64,000 nt of DNA, taken from contig DATJGF010000119.1 in NCBI GenBank assembly GCA_035495315.1, positions 62,001-126,000 of the forward strand. The letters are read 5' to 3'. The position numbers and the translations under genes were made by a program. This DNA is from DATJGF01 sp035495315 (GTDB lineage: Bacteria; Verrucomicrobiota; Verrucomicrobiia; Limisphaerales; UBA8199). Of this stretch, positions 1 to 9,583 are shown piece after piece. The stretch's first letter is position 1. Each line of letters begins with the position of its first letter. The notes under the pieces were generated by a model. The model did not search any database, was not told the DNA's origin, and saw nothing but the letters and a program-made list of their open reading frames with translations.

Positions 1-2
1 TG

Positions 3-185
3 AGTTCCGGGGGAATTCTTACCTTCCACGATGCGGTAGTCGACCCGTCCTATCCAGGCGACTTCGGCGTCCAGGCTTATTTGAAGGAACGTTTTCCTGC
101 TGCGCTTATTCTCAACTATTGGCCGGGGTTGGCTATCGTTCAACCAAAGGCTGCAGAGAACACCCAGAACGGGAAGAACACCTGA
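3..185 (+). CDS. C-terminal fragment of a methyltransferase-like protein (5' end outside window)
   Basis: Reading frame 3 is open from the window edge to a TGA at 183-185 and encodes 60 residues with no start codon in view. The fragment starts with SSGGILTFHDAV and continues with a GVQAYL and an NYWPGLAIV stretch. A 'GG-hydrophobic-FHD' strand followed by a short helix is typical of the C-terminal half of class I SAM methyltransferases acting on sugars or small molecules. It converges on the glycan operon, leaving three bases between the stop codons. The family call is an inference from a short tail; that it is coding is likelier than its exact function. Confidence 0.5.
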   Translation, partial: SSGGILTFHDAVVDPSYPGDFGVQAYLKERFPAALILNYWPGLAIVQPKAAENTQNGKNT

Positions 186-188
186 CGC

Positions 189-1229
189 TCACAGCCCGAG
201 CGCATTGGACAAGCGCACGGCCTCACCGAGCCAGTTCTGAGTGTGCCGTTGTGGTGGGGCCCAATTTGCAGCCCAACCCAGGAGTTGGACTGAGAGATGG
301 AGCTGGCAATAGTCCACCGCTTCCAACAAGTCCGAAACTGACGGTGGCGCACTATCAGCGGTCTCAAGGCCCCGGCGGTACGCCGCGACCATTGCGCGCT
401 TTTGCTCGTGGGTCCATTTGCCGGAGGTAAGCGCTGCCAAATCAATGAGCCCGGGACCTATTGCAGCCATTTCCCAGTCCACAGGGCAGATCGCCCAATC
501 GTTGTTCCTGCGGCGCAAAATGACGTTTGAGGGAAAGAATTCGCCATGAATAAGGCTCATAGGCAAAGCGAGCAAACGATCGATCACCTGGTCATAACGG
601 TTGGCGAGGTGACTAAACCTGCGCATCGTTTCACGAGAACCGTTTGTCTGCTCGCGTTGGATAAACTCTTCGGCCCTGGTCATCCACGTTTCAAGAAGTT
701 GTTCGTTATAGTGGACGAGGTGATTGGACCACGACTGCTTCCACCGACGGGAGCAAGTCCGATATTCCGTGTGCAACATAGCCAACCATCCCGCTGCCTG
801 TTCCCAGCTATTAAGGCGGCCGCGCTGCCACAGCAACGGCCCGTCGACGCGCTCCAGGAACAGCCAGTATCGGTTCAACTCCGGGACGCGAGTCGCGCCA
901 AAGCAGATAGGCGTCCCCAATTTGCGCGGATCGAGCACCCGCTCGTAAATTTCGATTTCCCGTTCCGGACTATAGAGGAAGCCAGGGCGGATGCGTTGTG
1001 CCGTCTTGAGGACCGAACTGGGGCTCAGGTCTTTGAATACAAGCCGTAAGCGTTGGCGCGTATCCAATACGACCTCCAGATTCTCCAAGGCGTACGAAGA
1101 AGAATAAGCTGATGACCGACGGCGTAATTGCCTGATGGTGCGGGCAGAGCCAAAATGATGCGATAATGCGCACTCGAGGGCATCGTGCAGTAAACCGGCG
1201 GGGACCGCCTGCTTGGATCTAGGTTCCAT
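189..1229 (-). CDS. APH-fold phosphotransferase (aminoglycoside phosphotransferase family)
   Basis: This is a 346-residue kinase of the aminoglycoside/choline phosphotransferase fold. The catalytic loop reads HGEFFPSN near residue 228, so the usual HGD Asp is Glu, and the metal-binding DWE motif follows about 20 residues later. It is the last gene of the leftward glycan operon, starting three bases after the preceding glycosyltransferase-like gene. The substrate cannot be read from sequence. In this context phosphorylation of a sugar, amino alcohol or lipid intermediate is more plausible than antibiotic resistance. The Asp-to-Glu change in the Brenner motif is seen in other family members but leaves activity unproven. 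Confidence 0.75.
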   Translation of the reverse strand: MEPRSKQAVPAGLLHDALECALSHHFGSARTIRQLRRRSSAYSSSYALENLEVVLDTRQRLRLVFKDLSPSSVLKTAQRIRPGFLYSPEREIEIYERVLDPRKLGTPICFGATRVPELNRYWLFLERVDGPLLWQRGRLNSWEQAAGWLAMLHTEYRTCSRRWKQSWSNHLVHYNEQLLETWMTRAEEFIQREQTNGSRETMRRFSHLANRYDQVIDRLLALPMSLIHGEFFPSNVILRRRNNDWAICPVDWEMAAIGPGLIDLAALTSGKWTHEQKRAMVAAYRRGLETADSAPPSVSDLLEAVDYCQLHLSVQLLGWAANWAPPQRHTQNWLGEAVRLSNALGL

Positions 1230-1232
1230 ATT

Positions 1233-2387
1233 TTATGCTCCGATTTGTTCCAGCAGGCGGGGCAGGACTTTTGCCGAATCGAAATACTCCTCGGCAATGG
1301 CCCGTGCTCGGGCCGCGTGTTTTGGATAATCGGCTCGCACCTCTTGGGTTGCGTGCACCACGTCCTCTCTTCTGCTAAATGCAAATAAGCCTTTACCCGT
1401 CGGCAAATGCCGACTGAAACCGGTTTCCTGAGCGATCACCGGCCGCCCGGACGCCAAATAGCATGCGCTGCGATCGCTGAACCAACCGCAGCGCGACACA
1501 GCGTAGCCAGCTTTGGCAATTCCGAATTCGCCTTTGGATTCCTGGATGAATTTCTGATAGGCGGCAGGACTGCAGGCGAGCTTTGAGGGATCGACAAGCT
1601 GCCATCCGTTCTTGGCGAGCGCCGCCAGGTCCTTCGTTTCATCCGGATGAATTGAGAGCGCCAGGACGAAGTTCTCCCCCGTCAGAGCAGGCAAATCGAA
1701 GAACTGCCTCAAGGAATGTGCCTTTTGCCCATAGAGCACTCCTTGGTGCTCGATGGAGCCGTATCCTCGCCAATTACCCACGGTGGTGAAGGCGTCGTAA
1801 GTGGGACGGCCGGCTGGTTTCCAGTAATGGAGCACGACGGGCTGGAGCGTCTTCAGCCATCTTAGATTGCACGTTGGGACAGAACAGCCGGTTTCGCCAA
1901 TGTCTGTTCCGATCGTGACAAAGTGCGTATGGCCGGCAAAGCGCATGTCGACACCTTCGACGCAATGCCAGAGTTGGTTGAAAGCGGGATCCAAATCCAG
2001 GTAGACGCGAATCGGGATAGATTTGAGGAGATTCTGATCGGTCAACATCCCGGAGATGTTGATGAGCACGTCGGTATGCCTGGCGATTTTCTCCAGTTGC
2101 CGGTACGAAAGACCGCAAGTGTGTTGGGCACCCGAGATGAGCATGGCGGAATGAGATGCCAAGTCGAAGTCACCAACGACCTGATTGAAGTAGCGGGCGT
2201 TTTTTGAGTCCGCCAGCGCCCCCCCCGCGGGACGCAAGGTCTTGCTGGCAATTGGTTCAATTAAGTAAACCTCGTGCCCCAACTCACGCAGTCCCAGGAT
2301 ATATTGCAGCACAGCCCAGGTTGCGCCGCCCTGGAACGGGTCGGCGGCAATCATACCGCTGATGAGAATTGTCCGCTTTGCCGACAT
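1233..2387 (-). CDS. Glycosyltransferase-like protein, paralog A
   Basis: This 384-residue protein is clearly related to its upstream neighbour and to the first half of the 834-residue protein at 12749-15253. Shared landmarks are an N-terminal 'GG-x-x-W' loop (FQGGATWAVLQY), a mid-protein TTVGNWRG strand, a GWFSDRSACYLASGRPV block and a C-terminal AEEYFDS helix. The second half resembles the nucleotide-sugar-binding half of GT-B glycosyltransferases: the ASGRPV-ETGFS-P-GKGLF stretch matches the donor site region. Its ATG shares one base with the upstream stop (TGATG), implying translational coupling. Donor and acceptor are unknown. Confidence 0.7.
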   Translation of the reverse strand: MSAKRTILISGMIAADPFQGGATWAVLQYILGLRELGHEVYLIEPIASKTLRPAGGALADSKNARYFNQVVGDFDLASHSAMLISGAQHTCGLSYRQLEKIARHTDVLINISGMLTDQNLLKSIPIRVYLDLDPAFNQLWHCVEGVDMRFAGHTHFVTIGTDIGETGCSVPTCNLRWLKTLQPVVLHYWKPAGRPTYDAFTTVGNWRGYGSIEHQGVLYGQKAHSLRQFFDLPALTGENFVLALSIHPDETKDLAALAKNGWQLVDPSKLACSPAAYQKFIQESKGEFGIAKAGYAVSRCGWFSDRSACYLASGRPVIAQETGFSRHLPTGKGLFAFSRREDVVHATQEVRADYPKHAARARAIAEEYFDSAKVLPRLLEQIGA

Positions 2388-3562
2388 CAGCTCTTTCCAG
2401 GCACGTCGGTCCCTATCGAGTCTAGGAATTGGCCGATCACCTTATCCGAATCGAAATAATCCTCCGCAATGCGGCGGGCGGCACGACAATGACGATGATA
2501 GTCGCGTTCTATAGATTCTGTGCCGTCGACAGCCTCATCAAGGGTGCGAAAAGTCAGCAAGCCTTCACCAACCGGATAGTGACTCTTTGTTCCGGTGTCC
2601 TGGACCAGCGCAGGCCGGCCCGCCGCCAAATAATGCACCGTACGATCGCTGAACCACCCACTGTTGGTTTGAACGTATACGCCCTGCGCCGCGGAGAACT
2701 CGGCACCGGAATTTGAAATATACGCGCGGAAACTTTCAACGGAGCCGCAACTCGTTTTCGGATCAACCAAACACCAGCGATTGGCAAGGAGGGCATCGCG
2801 GTCTTTCTGGTCCGTTGGATTGATTTGAAGGGCTATTTCGAAATTTGCTGTATGGCGTTGAGGCAGTTCGATGAATTTCCGAAACTCGTGAACCTTTAGT
2901 CCGTAAGTCGCGCCATTGTGGTGCACCGGACCATAAGCCCCGCGCCAACTGGCGACAGTGGTAAAACGATCCAAAACGGGCCGCGGGCACGTCGGCCAAT
3001 GTTCCAGCACGACCGGCGGCCGGGTATAGCGCCAGTCGATGCCGTTGGTGGGGATAGGGCAATTGGGTTTTCCGATGTTGGCGCCGATCGTGAAGTAGAA
3101 GTCGTGACCGGCGAGCCTGGAGCCTGGGTTATTTTCTGCGTGCCAGAACTGGGTAAACCCAGGGTCATCATCGAAGTAGGCCTTGCACTGGAAGCTGCCC
3201 AGCAGCTCTGGCTGAGTGAGATGCCCGCTGAAATTGAACAACAGACTGGCCTGTTTTGCCTTTTGTTGCAGGGTATCCAATGGCAACCCGTAAACCTCTT
3301 TGCCCTGATCACAGATTAGCGAGCAAGACTGTTCTAGACCAAACCGCTCCAGGGTGTTTTGGAAGTAGGTGCAATTAATCGAACCCTTAAAACTCGTGAC
3401 GGCACCGTTCGCGTCGACACAGTTGCAAGAATCGATTTGTTCGACGAAACAAACCGCGAATCCGAGCCGCTTAAAGCCCAAAGCCCAGCTCAAGCGCGAC
3501 CACGCATTGCCTCCATTAAGAGGCTTGTTGGCTAAAGCACCGCTGAGGACTACCAATGCCAT
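2387..3562 (-). CDS. Glycosyltransferase-like protein, paralog B
   Basis: This 391-residue protein is co-linear with paralog A over its full length. It carries the same N-terminal glycine loop (NGGNAWSRLSWAL), FTTVASWRG, GWFSDRTVHYLAAGRPALVQDTG and AEDYFDSDK landmarks. Tandem duplication followed by divergence is the simplest explanation. A GT-B-like donor site is inferred from the AGRP-TG-P-GEGLL block; catalytic residues cannot be assigned. The gene follows the pyruvyl transferase by 42 bases and overlaps paralog A by one base. The two paralogs probably add successive residues to the same glycan, which is an inference from position. Confidence 0.7.
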   Translation of the reverse strand: MALVVLSGALANKPLNGGNAWSRLSWALGFKRLGFAVCFVEQIDSCNCVDANGAVTSFKGSINCTYFQNTLERFGLEQSCSLICDQGKEVYGLPLDTLQQKAKQASLLFNFSGHLTQPELLGSFQCKAYFDDDPGFTQFWHAENNPGSRLAGHDFYFTIGANIGKPNCPIPTNGIDWRYTRPPVVLEHWPTCPRPVLDRFTTVASWRGAYGPVHHNGATYGLKVHEFRKFIELPQRHTANFEIALQINPTDQKDRDALLANRWCLVDPKTSCGSVESFRAYISNSGAEFSAAQGVYVQTNSGWFSDRTVHYLAAGRPALVQDTGTKSHYPVGEGLLTFRTLDEAVDGTESIERDYHRHCRAARRIAEDYFDSDKVIGQFLDSIGTDVPGKS

Positions 3563-3604
3563 GGCTAAATCAATCTCAGGTCCTTTGTAAATCGGAAAGG
3601 CGGT

Positions 3605-4732
3605 TCACCGCCTAAGGCGGTGCTGCAATCCGTTTTCCTCCAGAAAATCGATATAGTTTTGATACAGATAACGGTAAGCGGTAGAAACCGATGAGGAATC
3701 GAAGCACTCGTACATCTGCCGAACATCCAGTTGGGGAGCTTTAGCTAAAGGTACATGTGGGATTCCCATGAGCTCGCACATTTCCCTTGTTCGCGCGTCA
3801 TGAACTATTAACTGGCAAGGAACCCCTGCCAACAGACCCATCAGGCACCCATGGAAGCGGCTCCCTGTGACGAAGTCGAATCGTTGCATGCCCGCCAGCC
3901 AGGTTTCGACATCGCCATAAAAAGTCATGTTCCGTTTTACCGCCTCCACGAACGCGGTGGGACTCATACTCTCGAGGCCGTAGTTTTCCATCAGTATGCG
4001 AATGGTTTCTTCGCCGTAAACAGAGCCAGGCTGACTGGCGATCTCCATAAGTTCTTTTTCATTCTGGAGGATATAAGGATAGCCGCGTTCGAAGGAAAGC
4101 CTCGCCAGAGAGGCCTCCACTTTGCGAGCTGCTTGGAGATTGGCTGAATGGCTTACGACGTTTGCTGAGCCGTTTAAGCCTATCGACAAACCGTTGGTGG
4201 ACTTGGGACGTGTGAATTGCAGAGTAGGCTCACAGCGCCAATACATCGAAGGGCAACCGATGACGCGCACGTTTTTGATGCCCATTTCAATCAGAATCGA
4301 CGCACTGAAATACCCTCGAACACCGATGCTCGCGCTGCGCTCGGAGACAGCTCGCACCATTCTTTGGGTGCCCTCCGGAACGTCGATGCGGCATCCATAA
4401 TCAGGCGCCTGGGCGCCGAGCCCGATCATTACGCAGGGCAAATTTACCTTTTCTACGAAACAAGCGTACTCTCCAAAATCGAAGTCTCGACACAGGTAAT
4501 TCGAAGCCCCAATGACGATACAGTCAAAGTTTGTCCTAATCTCGTGTGGGTCCTGGGCGAGGTCGCCGTGAACAAGCTCTGCTTTCAAATGTCGGCGAAT
4601 CGCGCTGCCAATCAACAGATTTCCAGTGTTGTTGCCGGTTTCTCTGAGGAGATCGACAACTGAAGCGTCCGGTGGCAGCCCCGTATCAAGGGGTGCCCCG
4701 ATATAAAACAGCCTGGATTTCGTGGTAGTCAT
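3605..4732 (-). CDS. Polysaccharide pyruvyl transferase family protein
   Basis: The protein matches the polysaccharide pyruvyl transferase (WcaK/CsaB-like) pattern: an N-terminal NTGNLLIG loop, a central strand pair around VMIGLGAQ and IGVRGYFSA, a conserved IGCPSMYW and a C-terminal SRFHGCLMGLLAGVPC. The SRFHG-hh-h-hhxGxP signature is the family hallmark. Such enzymes transfer pyruvate from phosphoenolpyruvate onto sugar residues as ketals. A longer frame begins at 4783, but the ATG at 4730-4732 forms a classic ATGA overlap with the upstream stop, so the shorter form (375 residues) is preferred. Membership in the glycan operon fits the role. Confidence 0.82.
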   Translation of the reverse strand: MTTTKSRLFYIGAPLDTGLPPDASVVDLLRETGNNTGNLLIGSAIRRHLKAELVHGDLAQDPHEIRTNFDCIVIGASNYLCRDFDFGEYACFVEKVNLPCVMIGLGAQAPDYGCRIDVPEGTQRMVRAVSERSASIGVRGYFSASILIEMGIKNVRVIGCPSMYWRCEPTLQFTRPKSTNGLSIGLNGSANVVSHSANLQAARKVEASLARLSFERGYPYILQNEKELMEIASQPGSVYGEETIRILMENYGLESMSPTAFVEAVKRNMTFYGDVETWLAGMQRFDFVTGSRFHGCLMGLLAGVPCQLIVHDARTREMCELMGIPHVPLAKAPQLDVRQMYECFDSSSVSTAYRYLYQNYIDFLEENGLQHRLRR

Positions 4733-7700
4733 GCAGCTTCGGTAAGCAGGGGCACTGGGTCTTCCTTCTTGGGCGCAGGACAAAGCTGTGCTTGCAGGCG
4801 CTCAAGAGGGTAATATTGATTCAATTCGTCAAATGCCCGGTTTGGAAAGAACGCCTGCCATTGCTCTTGCAAGTACGCTTTCCACTTAGTCGCGAACTCA
4901 TCATCCAGCTGGTATTGGTTGATGATCGCAGATTGGACAAGATAGAACTCGTGGAAGAAATCGTTAACTCGGTTATCCCTCAGCAATTTCCCAATCACAC
5001 TTTCCGAATGCCTTCGATGGTGATTTAGCTTTCTGGAAGTGTAGGCAACCTCCCCTCCAGCAATGGCGTGGATGAAAAAGTACCAATCGCCCGCCAGTCG
5101 CATCCTCTCCAGGATCCGCCGGGCGTCGGAGGCCAACTCGAAGCGCTTGAAGAGGACCGAACTGGCGCTGAGAATCGTGTTCTTAACACCCAGGCCGTCA
5201 TTTATCTCCTGAGTGGCTGAACATCGATAGTCGTGATTCCATTTGATTTTTGAGAGATTCGCCAGATAAGGGCAATTGGTGTAGTCGCCGATGGCAGTTC
5301 CTTGTTCATCGATGACGTGAGAATTGCAGTAAGCGAGTTTGACGTGGGGGTTCTGAAAGGCGGGGAGGAGTCTTTCCAGAAAATCGCTTTCGCAATCATC
5401 GTCCGATTCCGCAATCCAAATAGTGTCGCCCTGGGCCAAATCGATCCCTTTCAACCACTGCTTGAATGTAGACCCGGAGTTAAGCTCGTTGGCAACGACT
5501 CGGATATTCGGCGCGTTCTCAAATTCGCGGACAATCGTGAGACTGTTGTCGGTAGAATTGTCATCGAGCAGGAGGACTTCAAAATCCTTAAAGGTTTGAT
5601 TAAAGATGCCGTGGAGTCGTTTTCGAAGATAGCGGCCGTGATTATAATTTGGCACCACGATCGAAACGGCGGGTTTGTACCCAGCGACACGTCGGCTTAT
5701 ATTAAAGAGCTGAGGGCAAGTTTTCTCGATGGTGTAATTGGCGAGGAGTTTTTCCCGCCCTCGCGCTCCCAGCCTGTGCCGGCGTTGATGATCGTCCATC
5801 AGCAGGGCGACTTCCCGCGCCATGGCTTGCACATCTTCAAACGGCACCACACACCCCGCATCTCGCTCGACGAAATCGGGCATCCCGCCCGCCTCGTTGA
5901 AGCAGACGATCGGCAATCCGCAGGCTGCCGCCTCTAGCGCAGCCAAGGGAAAGGGATCCTCGCGCGAAGTCAGGAGAAAAATATCCGCTGCCTGGAAGAG
6001 CAGCTTGGAATCGTCCTTTGTGCCGAGGAAAGTGACGAATTCCTCCGTCGATTTTCGCAGGGCATTTAAGTGTTGAGCCTCCAGGCCGGTCGGATCGAGT
6101 TCTCCGATCCAATAAAAATGAAAGTCATGCCGACCCAGGCGCTTTAACTGCTTGGCAACTTCTATGAATAAATCGGCCCCCTTTCGGTGAGGCATTCCCA
6201 GACCGCACCCGACGACTACGAGTTTATCCAAGGGGAAACCGAGCGCGTGCCGTAAGTGTACGCGCTCGGAATCGTTCTTGGGGCAGCAGTTCGGTTCAAT
6301 CTCAATCGAGGCATAAATCGTCGAGACCTTCTCGGGGGAGACGCCATGCCTGGCGACAAGATTTTCCCGAACCGGCGTCGAACAGGCGACAAAATGGGTG
6401 GAGTGCTTGAGGACTTCTTTGATCCAGTTCTGCGCGTATCGGTTTATGCTCATTTCCATTTCGTGGAAATGTGCGACGATGGGAGTGCCTAATTCGTGCA
6501 GAACGTCGTAGACACGCCCAGAGGCGACTGAATTGGCGTAAACCAGGCCCGGCTTTCCACCACAAAAGGCGAGCAATTGCTCAGCGATGTGGTTTTTGGC
6601 CAATTCGCTCCAAACGATCGTATCGGCCAATTCCTGAAAACGGTAAAGCCATTCACCACCCTCCAAACAGAGTACTTTCAAGCGAAGTGATGTGTGCCGT
6701 TTCAACCAAGCCAGCAGTTTGAGCAGAACCAATTGCGCGCCGGCCCGATGCGCATCATGCGAAACAAATAAGATGGTCCACGCGCCCGCATCGCTGATTG
6801 GACGCTTCGGCAGGGCGTTGAGCACGTCAGACGTAGCCTGCAAATAAGCGTAGCCGTATCTTCGATCCGGCTCAAGGTGTGCCCCCTCTCCCCACTCATT
6901 CCAGGCGTTGACAAAGACGAAACGGTTTTCAGGAGCCGCCTCAGCCAAAGTTTTTTTGCAGGCGAGATCAAGCCAGCGCCGGTACTCGGCGGGAGAAGAC
7001 CCGGCGTAGGTTGAACCACGACCGGGACGCCGGGCTTCGTTGTCCCAGGAAGGACATACAGTTCGAAATAAAGGGTAAGCAGGCGAGGGGCTGCCCGCCG
7101 TCAATTCGAGCAAATCGGAATAGCGATAGATGGTTCCGGTGTATTCCGGATTGGCCAGCGGCAGCTTTTGGGTCAACTCAACGCGCGGCCCGGGTGTGTT
7201 CGGAGGAAATTCGACCGCAGCATCAAACCCAATTTCCCGTGGATCAATTTTTTCAAAGACCTGGGCGACGACCAAATAAGGATTGGGCAATCCCTGCGCG
7301 CGGCAATATTCGCGCCATAATCTGGCGGTACTGGCCGGGTCGGGAAAGAGGCGGGCGCGGTAAACGACCAGCACTGGTCGGCCCTGAACCCGGATATAGT
7401 TCCGATGACGGAGAATCGGCTCGATGTCCTGGATGAATACTCGATCTGTTTCGGGGCAGTGGTTCTGCGCAAGAAGGATCTCTTCCTCCTTTCCATCCCA
7501 CCGGCGGGTCCAGTTCTCGTTGGCCCAGCAAAGACAAAACGGAAAGTCGATTGCCGGGTCCGACATGAACTGGTTCAGAGGTTTTTCCAGTAAGCGCCGG
7601 CCGGCGAACCAATAGTAGTAGAAGCAAAAGCCGTGCACGCCATACTTGCGTGCCAGCTCGACCTGCCGACGTTGGATCTCCGGGACCCTCAAATCATAGA

Positions 7701-9576
7701 ACCCAAGTTCGCCGGGCAAGTGCGGTTGATAATGGCCGGCAAATTGGGGCGTGGCCTTCGAAACGTTGGTCCACTCGGTAAAGCCCTTTCCCCACCACGC
7801 ATCATTTTCTGGTATGGAGTGAAATTGGGGGAGGTAAAAGGCGACACACTTTACAGCGGGGTCACTCGAGGTCCGAAGGCTCTCCACGAAGGGAACGAAA
7901 TTCGAATCAGTGTTTCCACGAGCCGTGGCGAGCATCTGGCGATAGCTTCCGGCTTGCATCTCGAGGTTTTTGTCGGCAGTCGAATGTCCCTGATCGCCAT
8001 TAGCGCTTGCGGAGAGATAAGTCGGGGCTTGGCCTGATCTTTGGCCCTTGCATTCATAAACAATACAAGTTTCTTCGCGGCGAACTACTTCGCGATAATT
8101 GGACTCAAGGTGAGCGCGAAACTCTTGATAATGTTCAAGCCACCACAACGCGGTAGCTGGAAACAGCAAAAACTCGGCCCCTTTCTGGCGCAGGCTTTCC
8201 AGTTGCGCGATGGCCTCCGCGCTGGTCGCGGGATAATGCCCTGCATACTGGCCGTCGGGCGTCTGAGGGAAATGCCAGCTTTTGCACCCATTCAACTTCA
8301 ACAGTTCCTCGTCCCCGCGACTCACGACGATGATTTTGGCGTCTGCCGGAAGGGAATTGCGAACGAGTTCCTGCAGCTCGGCGCGCATGGACTCGTACTT
8401 TTGTCCATCCATCCTGGCTGGCTTCTGTGCCGTAGGTATTGTGGTTCGAGATGAGACTTTAGGAGAACCATCGAGAACGGTATTAAGAATTTCGCTGAAT
8501 CGGCAAAGTCCTGCTTCCCGGCCATGAGTCAGCCTCAAGCGGGTCTTACCGTCCCGCGAAAGTCGCTTCCACAAGAGATCATCTTTAAGCAAGTGGGTTA
8601 TGGCGGCCGCAAAATCGTCAGATTGATCGGCGATCAAGAGATGCTTGCCGCCGCGGAGGCCAAAGCCTTCGGCGCCGATGCCGGTGGAAACGACCGGCGT
8701 GCCCAGCAACAGGCTCTGCAGCAATTTACGTTTAGTTCCCGCGCCGTAGCGCAGCGGGACAACTGAGATGCGGGCGCGCGCGAGGTAGGGAAGTACCGAC
8801 GGAACCCAGCCCACGATTTGAACGTTTCGCAGGCCAGATGCAATCTGTCGAACAGTATGGTTCGGCTCATCCCCAATAATCGTGACGGGATGTTGTTCGA
8901 GCAGCGACGCATCCAATCGCGGCACAATCTCGCGGCACAGAAACTCGACTGCGTCGAGGTTCGGATGATGGCGAAAAGATCCCAGGAACAAAATGCCACG
9001 CCGCGTTGGTAGTTTGAACGAAATGGACTCTTCGGGCTCCATATCGTGAAGGACTTGGATAGAAACCGTTGGACCGACAAGGTCCGACAGAAGGCAGGCT
9101 TCCTTCTGGGAAACGGTCAAGACGGCATCTGCGGCGGCATACACGTTCAATTCGCGAACCAGGTCCTTGCCATAAGGATCATTAAGACCTCCCGAACCAG
9201 CAAATAACCGTCGGGCACTGCGCAAAAAATGAAGATCGACGCTATCTACAACAGCGCGAGTCAGAGGCGCCTCGCGGCGGAGCATTGGGATAAAGATTTC
9301 CGCAACGCTCCAGGTCGAGAACAACGCCAGATCAAAGCTCCCATCGGCCAACAATTCCTCGGCGGCGATCCTACGGCCGTCCCAGACGGCAATTCCTTGC
9401 TGTTGCAACCCTCGGGCAAGTGCGGGCTTGTCGATGCCGTGTGTGGCCAAAAATGAAATCTCCCAGCGTTCGAGGCGTAGTAATTCGATAATATGAGATA
9501 GACGCCGCGAGCCGCTATCGCGATCAGACTCGGGCGGGTGTTCCGCACAGATTAAGATTGATCTCGTGGTTAACAT
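4729..9576 (-). CDS. Giant multidomain glycosyltransferase: GT4, WHFP module, WbsX-like, GT4, GT2
   Basis: This is a 1615-residue protein with five recognisable parts. Residues 1-375 form a GT4-like glycosyltransferase with SFRHHPNL and a GAGTKRKLLQSL donor block. Residues about 397-508 are the WHFP/LWWL module shared with the next three upstream genes. Residues about 573-912 resemble the WbsX/GH99-like family, with AFYLPQFH, WWGKGFTEW, FCFYYYWF and NAWNEWGEG. Residues about 930-1295 form a second GT4 domain ending in SREDPFPLAALEAAACGLP. Residues about 1302-1610 are a GT2 domain with VPNYNHGRYL and an ESDDD metal motif. No signal peptide or membrane helix is visible, so it probably works at the cytoplasmic face. 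It may build several linkages of one repeat unit. Confidence 0.85.
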   Translation of the reverse strand: MLTTRSILICAEHPPESDRDSGSRRLSHIIELLRLERWEISFLATHGIDKPALARGLQQQGIAVWDGRRIAAEELLADGSFDLALFSTWSVAEIFIPMLRREAPLTRAVVDSVDLHFLRSARRLFAGSGGLNDPYGKDLVRELNVYAAADAVLTVSQKEACLLSDLVGPTVSIQVLHDMEPEESISFKLPTRRGILFLGSFRHHPNLDAVEFLCREIVPRLDASLLEQHPVTIIGDEPNHTVRQIASGLRNVQIVGWVPSVLPYLARARISVVPLRYGAGTKRKLLQSLLLGTPVVSTGIGAEGFGLRGGKHLLIADQSDDFAAAITHLLKDDLLWKRLSRDGKTRLRLTHGREAGLCRFSEILNTVLDGSPKVSSRTTIPTAQKPARMDGQKYESMRAELQELVRNSLPADAKIIVVSRGDEELLKLNGCKSWHFPQTPDGQYAGHYPATSAEAIAQLESLRQKGAEFLLFPATALWWLEHYQEFRAHLESNYREVVRREETCIVYECKGQRSGQAPTYLSASANGDQGHSTADKNLEMQAGSYRQMLATARGNTDSNFVPFVESLRTSSDPAVKCVAFYLPQFHSIPENDAWWGKGFTEWTNVSKATPQFAGHYQPHLPGELGFYDLRVPEIQRRQVELARKYGVHGFCFYYYWFAGRRLLEKPLNQFMSDPAIDFPFCLCWANENWTRRWDGKEEEILLAQNHCPETDRVFIQDIEPILRHRNYIRVQGRPVLVVYRARLFPDPASTARLWREYCRAQGLPNPYLVVAQVFEKIDPREIGFDAAVEFPPNTPGPRVELTQKLPLANPEYTGTIYRYSDLLELTAGSPSPAYPLFRTVCPSWDNEARRPGRGSTYAGSSPAEYRRWLDLACKKTLAEAAPENRFVFVNAWNEWGEGAHLEPDRRYGYAYLQATSDVLNALPKRPISDAGAWTILFVSHDAHRAGAQLVLLKLLAWLKRHTSLRLKVLCLEGGEWLYRFQELADTIVWSELAKNHIAEQLLAFCGGKPGLVYANSVASGRVYDVLHELGTPIVAHFHEMEMSINRYAQNWIKEVLKHSTHFVACSTPVRENLVARHGVSPEKVSTIYASIEIEPNCCPKNDSERVHLRHALGFPLDKLVVVGCGLGMPHRKGADLFIEVAKQLKRLGRHDFHFYWIGELDPTGLEAQHLNALRKSTEEFVTFLGTKDDSKLLFQAADIFLLTSREDPFPLAALEAAACGLPIVCFNEAGGMPDFVERDAGCVVPFEDVQAMAREVALLMDDHQRRHRLGARGREKLLANYTIEKTCPQLFNISRRVAGYKPAVSIVVPNYNHGRYLRKRLHGIFNQTFKDFEVLLLDDNSTDNSLTIVREFENAPNIRVVANELNSGSTFKQWLKGIDLAQGDTIWIAESDDDCESDFLERLLPAFQNPHVKLAYCNSHVIDEQGTAIGDYTNCPYLANLSKIKWNHDYRCSATQEINDGLGVKNTILSASSVLFKRFELASDARRILERMRLAGDWYFFIHAIAGGEVAYTSRKLNHHRRHSESVIGKLLRDNRVNDFFHEFYLVQSAIINQYQLDDEFATKWKAYLQEQWQAFFPNRAFDELNQYYPLERLQAQLCPAPKKEDPVPLLTEAA

Positions 9577-9583
9577 TTCTGAA

